The notes beneath the pieces are model-generated. The model worked only from the letters and a program-made list of their open reading frames with translations. It did no database searches and was not told the origin of the DNA. Positions 21,601 to 33,575 of a stretch of 64,000 nucleotides of DNA are shown one piece after another. This stretch comes from Phaeoceros laevis (lineage: Eukaryota; Anthocerotophyta; Anthocerotopsida; Notothyladales): contig JBNGIQ010009483.1 of NCBI GenBank assembly GCA_049999765.1, forward strand, positions 34,602-98,601, in the 5' to 3' direction. A program made the position numbers and the translations under genes. Each line of letters begins with the position of its first letter. The stretch's first letter is position 1.

Positions 21601-24600
21601 GACGTAGTTCGATTCAAGATGGAATTGGATCTTTGCAGAGGTATAACTCCCTGAAGCTCAGGCACGAACGTGCCGATGTGATTTATGTTTTCTTATCACG
21701 GAACTGTATTTATACCTATCTTCCGAAGGCTTGTGATTCCACCAATTTGCTTGTCTTTCCCAACTGTTCACACTGTTGTTTCTCGTTTGCAGCACAACTG
21801 GATGACTATCGGGATGGGCAAAAAGATGAAGAGAGTCTGCAGTCACAAATGGACCAGATTGAAAACTTAAATCAAGCCATAAAAATTGAGCTTCAGGAGG
21901 TTATTGAGGACAAGCGAAGCCTTAGTACAGAGCTTGCAGACGTTGAGAACGACCGAGAAGCACTTAAAGCCCAGTTGCAGACGATGGAAGATCAGGTAGA
22001 ACGCATTTCTTTGGTGTTTGAGTTCATCCTATTATAGATATTGATTGTATTGTGACATTGAAGGTTGTGATTTGTGGATGTAGTCTCTTTAATACGTTTC
22101 TCTGTCGAAGCAGTTCTTAAAGCTGAGAGACGCGGTGGAAAAGTATAGACAGGAAGCTGAAGATGCAATTTTTCGTCAAGCAAGAGCAGAGGAAAAGCTT
22201 CAGGACTCCACGGCAGAGCAGAATGAGGTATGGTTGAAATTTGTGATAACGATAGAAATCTCACGGTTAATCTGTCAAGATTGTTTCACTTGTTACGCCA
22301 GTACTGAGTCGTGGTAATCAATCACAGGTCTGGCGGAGATGTAATCTCGCTGAAGCTCAAGCTACAGAGCTTGCTCAAGAACTCGCACTGCAAAAATCGC
22401 AAGGGGAGAAAATGGCTGCTGCGTTCAGGGAGCAAAGCAAGCTGCAGGTGACTGCCCTGAGGCAACACAATGTGGATTATCTTCACAAATTAGATGCCAG
22501 TCTATCCATCCCCTCAACAGAGTAGGGAATGAGAAAGCAAGTGTTTGCCTGAAATTTGCTTCTCTGCAGGAGGACATGTTTCTAGAGCTTCAAAATGCAA
22601 CACTTGAGCGTGATGAGGTGAGCTTGACAAATTTTTCATCTGCTCTTCGTGTTTTTCTGTGGCCACTATTTGACTGAACTTCATCTGCAGGCTAAGAAAG
22701 CACTTGGTGAAGCGGAGCGGAAGCTCGCAGACAGTGTTGTTCTCAGGGTGGAGCTTGAGAATCGGCTCCAAGAACTTGATTTGGAACAAAACAAGGCGGC
22801 TTCCTCTTTGGAAGAGATGGTAAGTTCATCCCCTGTAGGCTTCGTGCTACTAACTGTCAGTAGTAACCGTATACATTCGTACGCACTCTCAATGTTTCAC
22901 CTGACAATTCATCAAGATAAATTTTCAAGTGAAGTAGCCTTGTGTTCACCTTTCCCAAGGGTTCCGGTGTCATCTTCTACAGTAACTAGTCTTATCATTC
23001 AGTAAATTAAAAGTAGATTAAATTTCTGCATTTAGGCGAGCCACAGGTGTTTGAACTGCAACTCAAAGTTGGAGTGGCTCAATCAACATGGTTGGTTCAA
23101 ATATCCAAGGATAATTTTGGGAATATTCACCAGTGTCAGTGTAGCTGCCACTGCTGTATGGGCATTGCATTACAGACATTTGCAGAGGAGGAATTACCAA
23201 ACCTGAGTCAAAATGGCTTGGTGCGTGACTGCTATGTCTAGTAAAACAGAACCTAAGGCCATGTGCACTCTTTGACATAATTTATCTAATCAATAAATTG
23301 CGTCACTTCTCATGGAAACTTGGTATTGTGCAGGTGGCTTCGTCTGAGAAACTCTCAGCTGTTATACAGGAAAAAGATGCTAGCTTACTGGAAATGAAGA
23401 CTCACATTGAGAGCGTAGAATCAAGTCTAAAAGCTGCGCAAGATAAGATAACTACTGTTAGTGCAGAGAATGAAGCAGCAGAGCTCGAGAAAAAGTTGGC
23501 TGTGGAAAAGAGCATCGATCTTGAACAACAATTGGAAGACGCCATTTCAGACAGGCGAAGGGCAGAAGCGTTGGTTGCTGAGATTGAGAGGAGGCAGGAA
23601 GAAGTGGAGAGGAAAGCTGAAGAAATTGTGGCAGGAGTCACTAAGCTTCTTCTGGAGAAGGAAGAGGCAAGCATGAATCGGACGCTTGATTTGTTGAGCG
23701 GAGTCGATATGCGGCAGCAAGCAGTTGAACAAAAGTTCGAGGAGATCACTTCCTGTTTTGAGAGTGAAGCCAACAAAATTGAAGGAGATATCCGCAAATT
23801 CTCCCAGGAGTTGGAGCAGCAGATATATGTAGCATCTTGCGTGGAAGCTGCCGAAGCTCAGTGCAAAAATTTGGAAGAACGGAACATGTCATTGTTTGGT
23901 GAAAATGTGGGTCTTCATGATACAATACAGAGTTTAGAGCTCAAGGTGCAGGAACAACGAGAGAAAGCCATGGATCTTCAGCGGCAGCTCGATGAAGCAC
24001 GGTTCCAGCAGCAAGCCACTGCACAGCAGCTGTTTGCAATCACGGCCGACTATCAAACTGTCATGCAGTCGTTTTCAGAGAAACACGTGGTGGACATAAC
24101 TGTTGACAGGGGAGCCACACCTCTTCAGGAAGAAGAGATGGCATCAAGCCTGGCCAATATGGCTGCAAGTAATGCTAGTAAGGTGCTTCATACAGAAACC
24201 TGCTTTATCTGACATTGTAGTGTGCATATTCTTTAGTCTGTTACTAGTGATGTCTAACCTTCAGAACTTGCAGGGTAGAAGATCTGCAATAAGCACTTGT
24301 TTGCATGGATTGCAAGAATGCAGGGTGATTGTTTTCTCTGACTTGGGATGAATGTTCTAATGTTCTCATGTATGACTTGTTTGAACTTCTCTACTTGGAC
24401 ATACGCTTCTCCCTGTGGTAGTGGGCACCCTTTCTGCACCTTGATCTGCTAACACTTGCTTCACCCATTTTTCGTTTGCCAGAGCGGTTCAAATCCTTCC
24501 TTCCAAAGTCTTTCAAATGCTGCTTAACTGTGAGCAGAAATGCCACTCAGTAACCAAGACCGTGGTGGGCTCAACAGGAAACAGATTTGAAGTTTGTTGC

Positions 24601-26746
24601 TGACCAAGCAGAGAGTACCCCTCTCAAGTGTCAAGTGCATGTACAGGAGGAGCCTGATGTCAAGAGCTCCCCTTCTCTGCATCCAGGTGTCCACATTGCA
24701 AACCTGGAAGCTACGAGCCTGTCAACAGCTATGAATCACTGTGAAGGTGCAGAGCCGTCAGCTGAAATTCATGTTGGCGCTGTACACTATGAGGAGGTTG
24801 ATGCCGTGCATCCCAGGAACGTGGGTTCTGCAGCTCTCGGAGAGATCAGTTCCCATCATGGACAGGCTGCCTGCCAATTTTTGGTGGGTGATGACGTTGC
24901 TGTGCTGCAGGTCGAGGGCAATGGGATGGAATATATGGACTGGGCTCTATCTGTCCAAGGAATTGCTCCCAAACTAGCTTTACCGGAATTTGCCGTTGAC
25001 TCGCAGAATGTTGGTCCAAATCTGTCAGCTGGAAAGATTGAAGTTCGTGGAGCTAGTATACCCCAAAAGAGGTGTGACGATCAAAAAAGGGAGCTCGTCC
25101 TGCTGGATATGAATCGACTTGGAGAAGACTTGGAGATGGAGGCCATCATGAAAGATGCAAGAACTGCCATCTTCAACAAGGAGGCCTCGCTGGAAGATGC
25201 TGGGTTGACTTTGGGGTCCGTGATATTTTGAGCACTTAACTCTGCAGATGACATGTGGTGTATATATTTAGAGCATTTTGGACAAGCAATCACTCAGGAG
25301 GATACACATCATCTTTGTAGAACAGTTTGTTGACTTCCCGCTCTAAATGCAGTAAGTTGAAGGGGTAGCGGAAAACATGATGATGCTCTCGTAGTTGTGC
25401 TGAGGTGTCTATGGTCGGAAGTTTATTGTTGTCCAGCTGAATCGCTAACTAGGTGGCTTGTCTCGCAGGACAAGTATGATAGATAACTACGGTACACAAG
25501 GGAAGTTGGTGGGAAGGGGCCACAAGCAAAGCAGGAATGAGGGCTTGAAGTACTTGAGCGACCTTGTGAAGTCAGCAATTCAGGAAATAGAATGTCAACT
25601 TAGAAAACACAGTGAGATCTTCAAACCGAGTGGCCTTAGCTCAGACTCTGATACGAGGCTGCCGGAGGCGACTATTGTAGTTTCCAGGGGTCCTCTTTCA
25701 GGTCCGTGTGAGGACTTCCAAAAAAACCTAGCCAAGTACAAAGAGACAATGCGGTTGTGGGATTACAGCAGGCAAAAGTGGGAGGACGATTTGGTCTTCA
25801 TGAAGAACGAGATGACACAGATCGAAGGGTTCAGAACAGCTTACGATGATCTGATTCCACGCTTGCAAGAACTAGTTTCGGCTGGAGAGGATCTGATATC
25901 GGCATCAGAGCAGGGAACTTCTTGGCAGCAGGTTGGTCATTTCGTCCTTGTGAAGTCACAGCTGCATGACCTGGCTCACTAGCTAATGGATGCTTTTTTA
26001 TCCTCTTCAGACGAACTCCAGTTTTGGCAGGACGACTGCAGATATTCAGGTGGACCCTGCTGCTCTCCAGAAGTCTCGGGGGGAGGCTTTTGTTGGTGTT
26101 GGAATGGGCACCAGCACCTCAGAGTTTCTGAAAGATTCTATCTGCCCAAGTCAAGTGCAGAAAAGCACTTTCAGGCCCTTGAGGACAAGTGGCAAGAAAG
26201 TGAGTAGCAAGTTCCTGACCCCAAGCAGCCAGGGGCCTCCAGTCGGCGCAAGCATGTTGAGACCGTCCTTCGAGACGGAGCGGTTCAAATATGGTAAGCG
26301 ATATTTCCCACGTGCGCAATTCGTCCTGCTGAGTTCGTAGGTGAGTAAAGATTTAAAGTCTTGATGGTCTTGCTTAAGCAGTGCGCATGCCGACAACTGC
26401 ACCTCCACAGACGAAGCAGACCGTTCCAACAACGGGGACAAGAAGCGCTAGTGGTGTAGGAGCATCAGCTGGTCCCATTCGAAGACCTCTGCAACCAATT
26501 CACGGAAATACTGCACCCAACAGGTATCGCCCAACAACGCAATCGAGTAGAAAGAAAACTTTTCTGTTACCAGTTCCTTGTGTGACTTAGTTAAGAGTTT
26601 TTTTTTGTAGCAGGTTTCTCGGTAGCCGATCTGTAGCGCTGAGGAAAAAGCCACACATTCAGCCAAAGGCTCAGGCGCCCGTGGAACCTCTGCCAAACCT
26701 GCCACCATCTCCAAAGAACTCATACAAGAGAAGACGACTAGCCTGA
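18677..26746 (+). CDS. Kinesin-12 family motor protein, 25 exons
   Basis: Predicted plus-end-directed microtubule motor of 1607 residues. The N-terminal motor (residues about 33-400) has VQVVVRVRPP, P-loop GQTGAGKTFTMEG, switch I NMESSRSHSVF, switch II LVDLAGSERQKHSESAG, and the tail HVPYRDSKLTFLLKDALGG...STLKFAQRAKLM. The wording is closest to the kinesin-12/KIF15 group, which in plants acts at the phragmoplast and division site. A long series of coiled coils follows (exons 21043-24182), then a low-complexity region and a basic proline-rich tail ending KNSYKRRRLA. First exon 18677..18952, last 26614..26746. All junctions keep frame, but the donor after 25215 (GTCCGT) is weak and exons 24274..24324 and 24578..25215 are less certain. 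The subfamily member cannot be fixed without a tree. Confidence 0.88.
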
Positions 26747-26776
26747 TTTCCTAAATGTTGGAAGTGCTGCCCAAGG

Positions 26777-26786
26777 NNNNNNNNNN
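26777..26786. other. Assembly gap (10 N)
   Basis: Ten undetermined bases 30 bp after the kinesin stop codon. The composition becomes clearly AT-rich about 300 bp further on. Confidence 0.99.
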
Positions 26787-27114
26787 CCTCGTCACCAAAA
26801 TTGAGGCTCCACAAAGGCTTTGTACATTTTTAGTGTTCGTGAAGCCGTGGAGAGGCAATCAGCATCCTCCGTGATTGCTTACCACTTTCAGCAAGTCTTC
26901 TCTTGTGACATGGTGCCTTGATGTAGTTCTGCAGAAGTTCAAACTTTCCAGGCGCACCTGGCCAAAGGGGAATGACTTTCTGGTCTGTGGGATTTCCGCC
27001 ATTGCACACGGTCGAGACGTGCAGCCATGAGGGAAGTTCCCTGGTTGGAGGCCCAACCTCCGCCCTTTCCGATCCATATAAAAGGTTCCTTTTACACTTA
27101 TCATGAATATCTAT
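26787..27114. other. Spacer between kinesin and DJ-1 genes
   Basis: Composition is still like the kinesin side until about 27090. It probably holds the kinesin 3' untranslated region. No gene is seen. Confidence 0.4.
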
Positions 27115-29081
27115 CTATACATATGGAAATACCATTGGACCAGCTATAGAAAGGGCGGTATCATGTCCAAACAACTTTTCTATGATTGCTAGAGAAAATT
27201 CCATAGCTGTTCCAGGACCTCGACTTGTTGCAACAAGCCCATCGATTACAACTCGCATCCTTTCAGCACTTTGATCTTCAAGTAAGTGAGATACTGAAAT
27301 ATGGGCAGTAGCTTTTTTGCCCTGTAACACTCAAGATCTGGATGTTAAATTCCAGCGTTGCTTGTACATATATTATTTTTGTATGAGATGTTTCACTTAC
27401 TTTCAGAAATCCATGTTCTTGCAAAACTATAATTGGAGCTGCACCAATTGCCGCATATATTCTTTTCTCAGCTATTTGTTGCCGCAAAATTTTCAACAAC
27501 AATTCAGACTCACTTAATTTCACACATCCTGGTATACCGCCCTACCATGTGAAAAATAGATTCAGCGATTACTTTAGATATTAAGCAGTCTTTAAAATGA
27601 TATTCAGTGTCTCGATATTAAAAATAATAAAATTAATAAGAACTAACCGGCAAAATTATAATGTCAAACTTGCATCCTTGTACATCTTTCAATAACTTGT
27701 CAGCCACTACCTTTATATTTCTAGTGCCTACTATTTGTAGCTCACTTTCAATAGATGCAATTATTACATTAACTCCTGCTCTTCTGAGCACATCTGCTAT
27801 AATGGTTGTCTCAATCTCTTCGAATCCATTCGCAATTGGTACAAGTGCCTTGATATTCAAGATATATATGATCAACGTGCATGCGCATTTAGCAAGTACA
27901 AGAAGTTCTCATTGTGTATTCTAACCAAACTTACTGTAAAGACGTCATGATGAAATCCCACGGTCCAATATTGCAAGTCGTATTCCTCCTTAAATGGTTC
28001 TTCTGCGTTTGGACACCGCATGACCTAATGACGCTCTATATTGGAATCAATGTGTAACTTATTTAAAGACTCGTATTGAAATATATCAATTTATCCAATG
28101 AAATATATAAATATTTTTACACATATACCAAATGTCTAAAGAGTTCCTTGACCAGCAAGTCGTTGAAGAGTTGCTCCACTAAAGAGAGCGCAAACTCAAT
28201 TGCTGTACCTGGACCTCGACTTGTGGTCACGTTTCCATCAATCACCACCCTATGGTCTGATAACTTTGAACTTGATAAATTCCCTCTAAATATAGGGTGA
28301 CATGTTGCCTGCAAAGATAGAAAATGAGGGACCAAAAATTTTAACATAGCTTATTACCTACAATTACATATTAAATTGATAACGTATTATGCAATTCACC
28401 TTCAGCCCCTTGAGGACACCCCATGTTTCAAGAGCTATAGCAGGAGCTGCAGAGATCCCCCCAAAAAGTCGTTTATTCTCAGCTTGAGCTTGTGTGATTC
28501 TTTTTAGTGTGTTATTGTCACGAAGGCGCTCAGAACCGGGTATTCCTCCCTGAGGACAACCACTTTTTTTCAACAATTCGATTTTTTGTTGTTGTTTAAT
28601 GGTCGAGTTCATATACTTACAACCAAGCACCTTAGTTGATAGTTACTACTATCTAAAGCTTTCAAATGATTGTTATTTCAAAGATTAGTTTTCAATACAT
28701 GTAAATTATTATATATAAGGTAGTACAGAATGTACCGGAAGAACAACGAGATGGTATGATTCTTTTTCACATGCCTCAATAAGGACGTCTCCTATAAGCT
28801 TCACATTCCTAGAAGCTTGAACTTCTAGGCTTTTTTCTACAGAGGCAATAGTAACTATAGCTCCAGCTCGTCGTAAAATGGATACGAGGATAACAGCCTC
28901 CATTTCTTCTGTCCCATTTGCGATAGGAACTAAAACCTATTTTGAAACGCATTCAAAGATATTGGGATGTAGGTGGAGACTGCCATTTAAGTTTTCAGGG
29001 ATGACTACAAAAAATATTATGTTGAACCTTTCTGGGTTCCCATGTTGGCATGTTAATGTCGTTGGCCTTCAAGGACTCCAT
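27115..29081 (-). CDS. Tandem two-domain DJ-1/PfpI protein, both nucleophile cysteines missing
   Basis: Predicted 407-residue protein with two DJ-1 domains, the arrangement usual for plant DJ-1 proteins (glyoxalase III, chaperone or redox roles in the family). Exons: 29081..29028, 28936..28736, 28549..28400, 28308..28129, 28024..27935, 27848..27648, 27541..27401, 27321..27115; every exon is a multiple of three and every intron phase 0. Domain 1 starts [14 protein letters not shown], domain 2 [14 protein letters not shown], so the conserved Glu is kept in both. The nucleophile-elbow Cys is replaced: domain 1 has GGISAAPA (Ser) and domain 2 has AAIGAAPI (Gly). Each domain also keeps TSRGPGTA. 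The short N-terminus ([10 protein letters not shown]) is no obvious transit peptide, so the cytosol is likely. The gene is much more AT-rich than its neighbours. Classical DJ-1 catalysis is doubtful. Confidence 0.88.
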
Positions 29082-29481
29082 GGTACAGCTCTGATTATAT
29101 TCTTTTCAGCTTTATATTCTCAAAGTGGAATGCGGATTGCAATTATTTGAATTGAAGGACAACATAATATGCTTTCTGAAAGATTAGAAAGTGTGCCACA
29201 TTGCTTCTCCGTAGTTGTTTATGATGCATAAAGTAGTAGACAGATTGGATATATTGCATAATATTAAGCTCACCAAGAGATAATCAGAGCATTTTAATTA
29301 AATAATATCTCGAACTTGAAAAGGAACACAACACCTCATAGTTCAAAGTAATTTTATTCTATGCACTTTTTCATAAAATTTAAAACATTGGACTTTGGAT
29401 GCCTGTGACAAGCGTTTTATAACAACCAATATAAGGCTGCTTCTTTTATATACATCTGAAGTGAACATACAATTCTAGCTC
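29082..29481. promoter_or_regulatory. Divergent promoter region between DJ-1 and the Hinderin-like gene
   Basis: About 400 bp of AT-rich sequence separates two start codons facing away from each other, so any promoters here must be adjacent or shared. TATA-like words occur (for example 'ttttatatacat' near 29445), but no element is decisive. Confidence 0.4.
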
Positions 29482-31675
29482 ATGGCGCTAATGGCACCAG
29501 AAAGACTTAAACTTCAAAGACCAAGCAGCGTCATCAATCAGACCAAGAAAGCATCATCAGGAAAAGACAAAACATTTTTATTTGATCTTTGCAAAGAAGT
29601 GGAGGACATGAAGATGGAAAAGGAGAAAGTCCCTTTGAAAGTAGGGGGAGCATCTCTCGATGAACTTTGTGATGATGATAAGAAAAAAGTTTCGACTCTG
29701 ATCCACAAGGTACTTTGTGCACATGTTTTAGATTACAGCTACTACCTGCACATTTGATAATGTTTGAAGCTAAATACCGCAACGACTAATCAAGCAAATG
29801 AGAAAGTTTGCAGAAAACAGAAGAAATAAATGAAGACCTCAAGATAATTGGTTTTATGCTGGATTTTTAATGCGTTATCTTTCGATACTCTTCCATGTCA
29901 ATATATATTCATTTAGGATATAGTTAAATGTGTGATAAGATTGAAGGAGAATTCTTGATATATGCACTCCATAATTTTACGTAATATTCTTAACTTCAAA
30001 AATGCTTGTGAGAAAGAATATACATTATTTCTTAGTAGTGTATAGTACTTGAAACTTGTTGCACATTTGATCCAGGTGATGTCTGCATGTCAAGAAATCA
30101 ATCGTTTGAAGAAAAAGCTTGAAGAAGAACATGCAAGTCATACAACAATTGTTGAGAAATTGCACCTTCAAAACCAAGAAATGGTGAAAGAAGTGTCTCA
30201 TATCCTTTTATGCAAACTAGAAGCTGAAGTATATATCTTATCAATGAACAATGTTCTTCACATGTTCTAAATATATACATGTCAAAGATTGATTATGTAA
30301 CAATCGATGTTTCATTTGAGTATTATCTGATATAAATTTTGTGAATTTTTTCATAATTTTCATAATAAATATATTAAATTTCCTAACAATGGCAATTAAA
30401 AGTGATTCTTTAATTATTATGTCATGCACATCTTCGTCTTAAGTTGGCAAAAATACAAGTGCAACATTTTGGTCAACCCAAGGTGAAGATCATATGTAAT
30501 TATTTTGTTTAACCAAAATAAGGAATCAAATTAAATATGCATAGCTAGATGGACTTAATAGTTGTCTCTTTTTGCTTAATGTATTGTAGGTTAACGCATT
30601 TCAAGGGTGCTTCTCATCTCATCTTTCTTCTATTAAGGAAGTTAAAGAAGACGAAGAGCAAATTCATATGCAAAGTGAACACAAAGAGGCATCAATCCCC
30701 ATTATGCGTTCCAAAGATCAAAATATTTGTGTAGCTTGTCCAATCAACAAAGCTCTTTCCACAATGGATGACCTTCCCCAAGCTACGATATTGAAGTCTT
30801 CCATTACTAATAATGGAGATAAAGATAGAAATTTTTATGAAGACATTCAAGTATGTAAGGAACATAACTCGGATTTAGTTCCTGCAACAAGGTCTTTCAT
30901 TAGGCAAAATGAATCAAAAGAAGATCATCTTGAACTAAAACATGGAAGGCCAGATCCTCGGCCTTTACCCAACTTTCATGTTATTTTGCCTCACCCAGAA
31001 ATTAGCAACCAGAGAAAACAAAGCTTTCTTGATGAAGAGAAACAAGTTTTAATACCTGAATATGAAAGTGAGGATGAAGGTTTTTGTTACTCCATGTATG
31101 ACAAGGAAAGAAAAGGGTCAAAAGTTCCAACAAAATATGTTTCTCATTTTGCACATACAGATGCCACGCCCAATGAACGACCACCTTGGAATTCTAGTTA
31201 TGTAAATGACGCACATAAATATCTGAAAGTGATCAAGCCATGCAATCAAGCTACTATAGTGGAAGTCAATGGTTCTAACTACAAAGTATCTGTGTCAGAG
31301 AAGGTTTTTATACCACCAAGGAAACACCGAAAGTTACTTAAAATCAGTGACAAGTTTACTAAATGGCCAAAGCGAGCATCCAAAAGAGAGGCAACCCATA
31401 TGATTGAGTGGACACCCTTGGAAAAAACAGATGTTTTATGCGAGATATTGGATAAAAATAATTATTGCGATTCATATATTTCTAAATTGTTCAGAGAGAA
31501 AAACGATACAGAAGGAAGTTCGATCTGTTCAAAAAACTCAAGTGATTGGAAGATGTATGATATCTCTCTTCTTGACCTTATTAATGAACTTGAAAAAGAG
31601 AGAGTTGTATATCAATACAATATGGAGCACAACCACAGCGACGGAGAATTTTCCGACAATAAAAGCTTTCAGTAA
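29482..31675 (+). CDS. Coiled-coil protein, probable Hinderin (KIAA1328) family
   Basis: Three in-frame exons (29482..29709, 30076..30228, 30590..31675) give 488 residues. Residues about 60-115 contain ASLDELCDDDKKKVSTLIHK, then a charged helix with INRLKKKLEEEH. From memory this resembles the conserved block of vertebrate Hinderin (SLKDLC-x-DKRR-x-x-NLI followed by a coiled coil). The remaining 370 residues are polar, probably disordered, with an acidic patch (PEYESEDEGF), a basic patch (PPRKHRKLLK) and a C-terminal helix (LLDLINELEKERVVYQYN). Hinderin-like proteins in animals are linked to centrosomes and cilia. In a plant this would suggest expression in motile sperm, which is inference. 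The exon 2 donor could alternatively lie at 30192. The coding status is supported by frame and length; the family name is tentative. Confidence 0.6.
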
Positions 31676-31929
31676 ATATATATGACAAACTTCATCATAT
31701 TGATATCAAGGGATGAAAGATATTTTGTAAAATTAATTAATTTTTTTCTCAAAGAATATGAACAGTTACCCAGTAGCCATCTTTTGAAATCATGTATTGA
31801 TTGATGGGTTGAAATGACCGGTATGGTTGGGTGCCATTGCTAGAATGCACGTGTGCCGTTGTTAGCATGCGCACGAGACATGGTTTTAAGCATTGCAAGC
31901 GTAGTTGAACCCTGAACATGCGATCTCAT

Positions 31930-32830
31930 ACAACCAAGTGATTGATTGTGCAGGCATCGTTCACTCCAGAACTCCTGAGCACTAGACAAGTCAACGACGG
32001 ACAACACATGTACAAACGACAGTGGCACGACAAGCCTAAGTGGGTAGCACATCTTCCCTTGAATTTGGGGGAGTGTCGGGATTTTAGCACTCTATTGGGA
32101 TTCATTCATTCATTCATGGTCTCATACAACCAAGTGGTTGCGCAGAAGGGATAAAATTACAAGTTGACCCTTTTTGAATTGTTTGTAGACATTGAACTCA
32201 ATTTAATTCTATTGTTTGAAGGAATTAAACCATATTACTAAAAAGTAAGCATCTTAATCGAAATCCCTCGTTTGATGTCTGGATGCATGGTTTCCTACCT
32301 CTAATATGACAACTCTAAAAGCATGGCCTCAGCTATTAGGAAAAGTTGAGTATTCCCTCGGGTTGGTTAGCTGCTGAGTTGGCTCATTCTATGTACTGGT
32401 CGAGTTGAAAGAGGTGTAGGGAGCTATTGAATCCATGGTTTAATCATGCAACCTATGGGGCTTCAAGGGGCGAGTAGGCGGCATTAGCCAAGGTAGGGAG
32501 CACAAACAGCAGAACCTCCTAAGGTACATCCTTGAAGTAATCTGGTTTGACGCGGGTTAAAGTTCGGTCTCATAGTGGCTTTCCAAGACCTTGTGGAACT
32601 GTGTTTGGATTGGCCCCTTTGAATAAAATTTATGCTAAAACAAAGTAGGTAGAAAAAGAAGAATTCCAACATATTGCTAAAAGCACATGCACTTCTGCAA
32701 GGTTCGCAAGGTGTGAAGTATTAGTGTAGGTCCACGTGGCTAGAGTGTGACTTTCCGAATTTGGGGAAGTAACTGAATTTCAGCATTATACTGACATTCA
32801 TTTATTCATTTGAGGCAGAAACTCTTGATG
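31930..32830 (+). repeat. Probable LTR-retrotransposon debris
   Basis: At 32059-32080 the sequence 'gaatttgggggagtgtcggg' looks like a polypurine tract followed by the TGTC start of a plant LTR. About 700 bp on (32758-32772) a related 'gaatttggggaagta' is followed, like the first, by 'attcat' repeats. 'ctcatacaaccaagtg' also occurs twice (31924 and 32120). No retroviral-type domain was recognised nearby. The fragments are too decayed to delimit. Confidence 0.35.
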
Positions 32831-33475
32831 GGCTGGTCGTTGTTCCGAACAATATTGTTCGGAGCAATGATCAGAGCTTTCATTAATGGAAGCTCTATAG
32901 ATCATTATGTACATCCAATCAACATCTCTTGTGAGCATGCCTTCTCCAAGTAGAGCTGCACCATGGATCTCAACATGATTCGCATGTCATCCAGTACTTT
33001 TGAAATGTTAAAATGAAGTAGTAATAGTACTAATAATAATATTAAATACGAATTTTATTATTGTATAATAGTATAAGTAGTAGTAATAGTATATTTCCAT
33101 ACCAAATTGTAATTGTTTATGCTTGGACCACAATGCTTTCAATCCATGAATTACATCCTAAATACTCCCATTCGCTCTCTACAATAGAATATTGTGAAAA
33201 ATATTGGAGGTCCTCATTGTGTGATTGTGATTGCAAATAATTTTTCTTCAATTTATATATATGGTCTGGATACGCACATATTTGCATGAAGTTACGGAAC
33301 CCAATGTCTGACTTAAGCAAACTACTATTTTACTTGAGGAACCATATGTCACATCTACGACCATTTGTAACATCTATGACATGTGTTGTACATAGCTTTC
33401 CATACTTTTACCCATATAACCAAACTAAATTGAGCTTGCAATTAAAGTATTAGTTGATTTGAAAAACATGTTTGC

Positions 33476-33575
33476 NNNNNNNNNNNNNNNNNNNNNNNNN
33501 NNNNNNNNNNNNNNNNNNNNNNNNNNNNNNNNNNNNNNNNNNNNNNNNNNNNNNNNNNNNNNNNNNNNNNNNNNN
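33476..33575. other. Assembly gap (100 N)
   Basis: One hundred undetermined bases inside the AT-rich gene-poor stretch. The round number is typical of a gap of unknown size. Confidence 0.99.

Noticed and set aside
23402-23797. A 131-codon minus-strand frame inside the kinesin gene
   Set aside because: It is the antisense of a coiled-coil exon; Ser/Ala/Leu-rich composition is the usual shadow of Glu/Lys/Gln codons.
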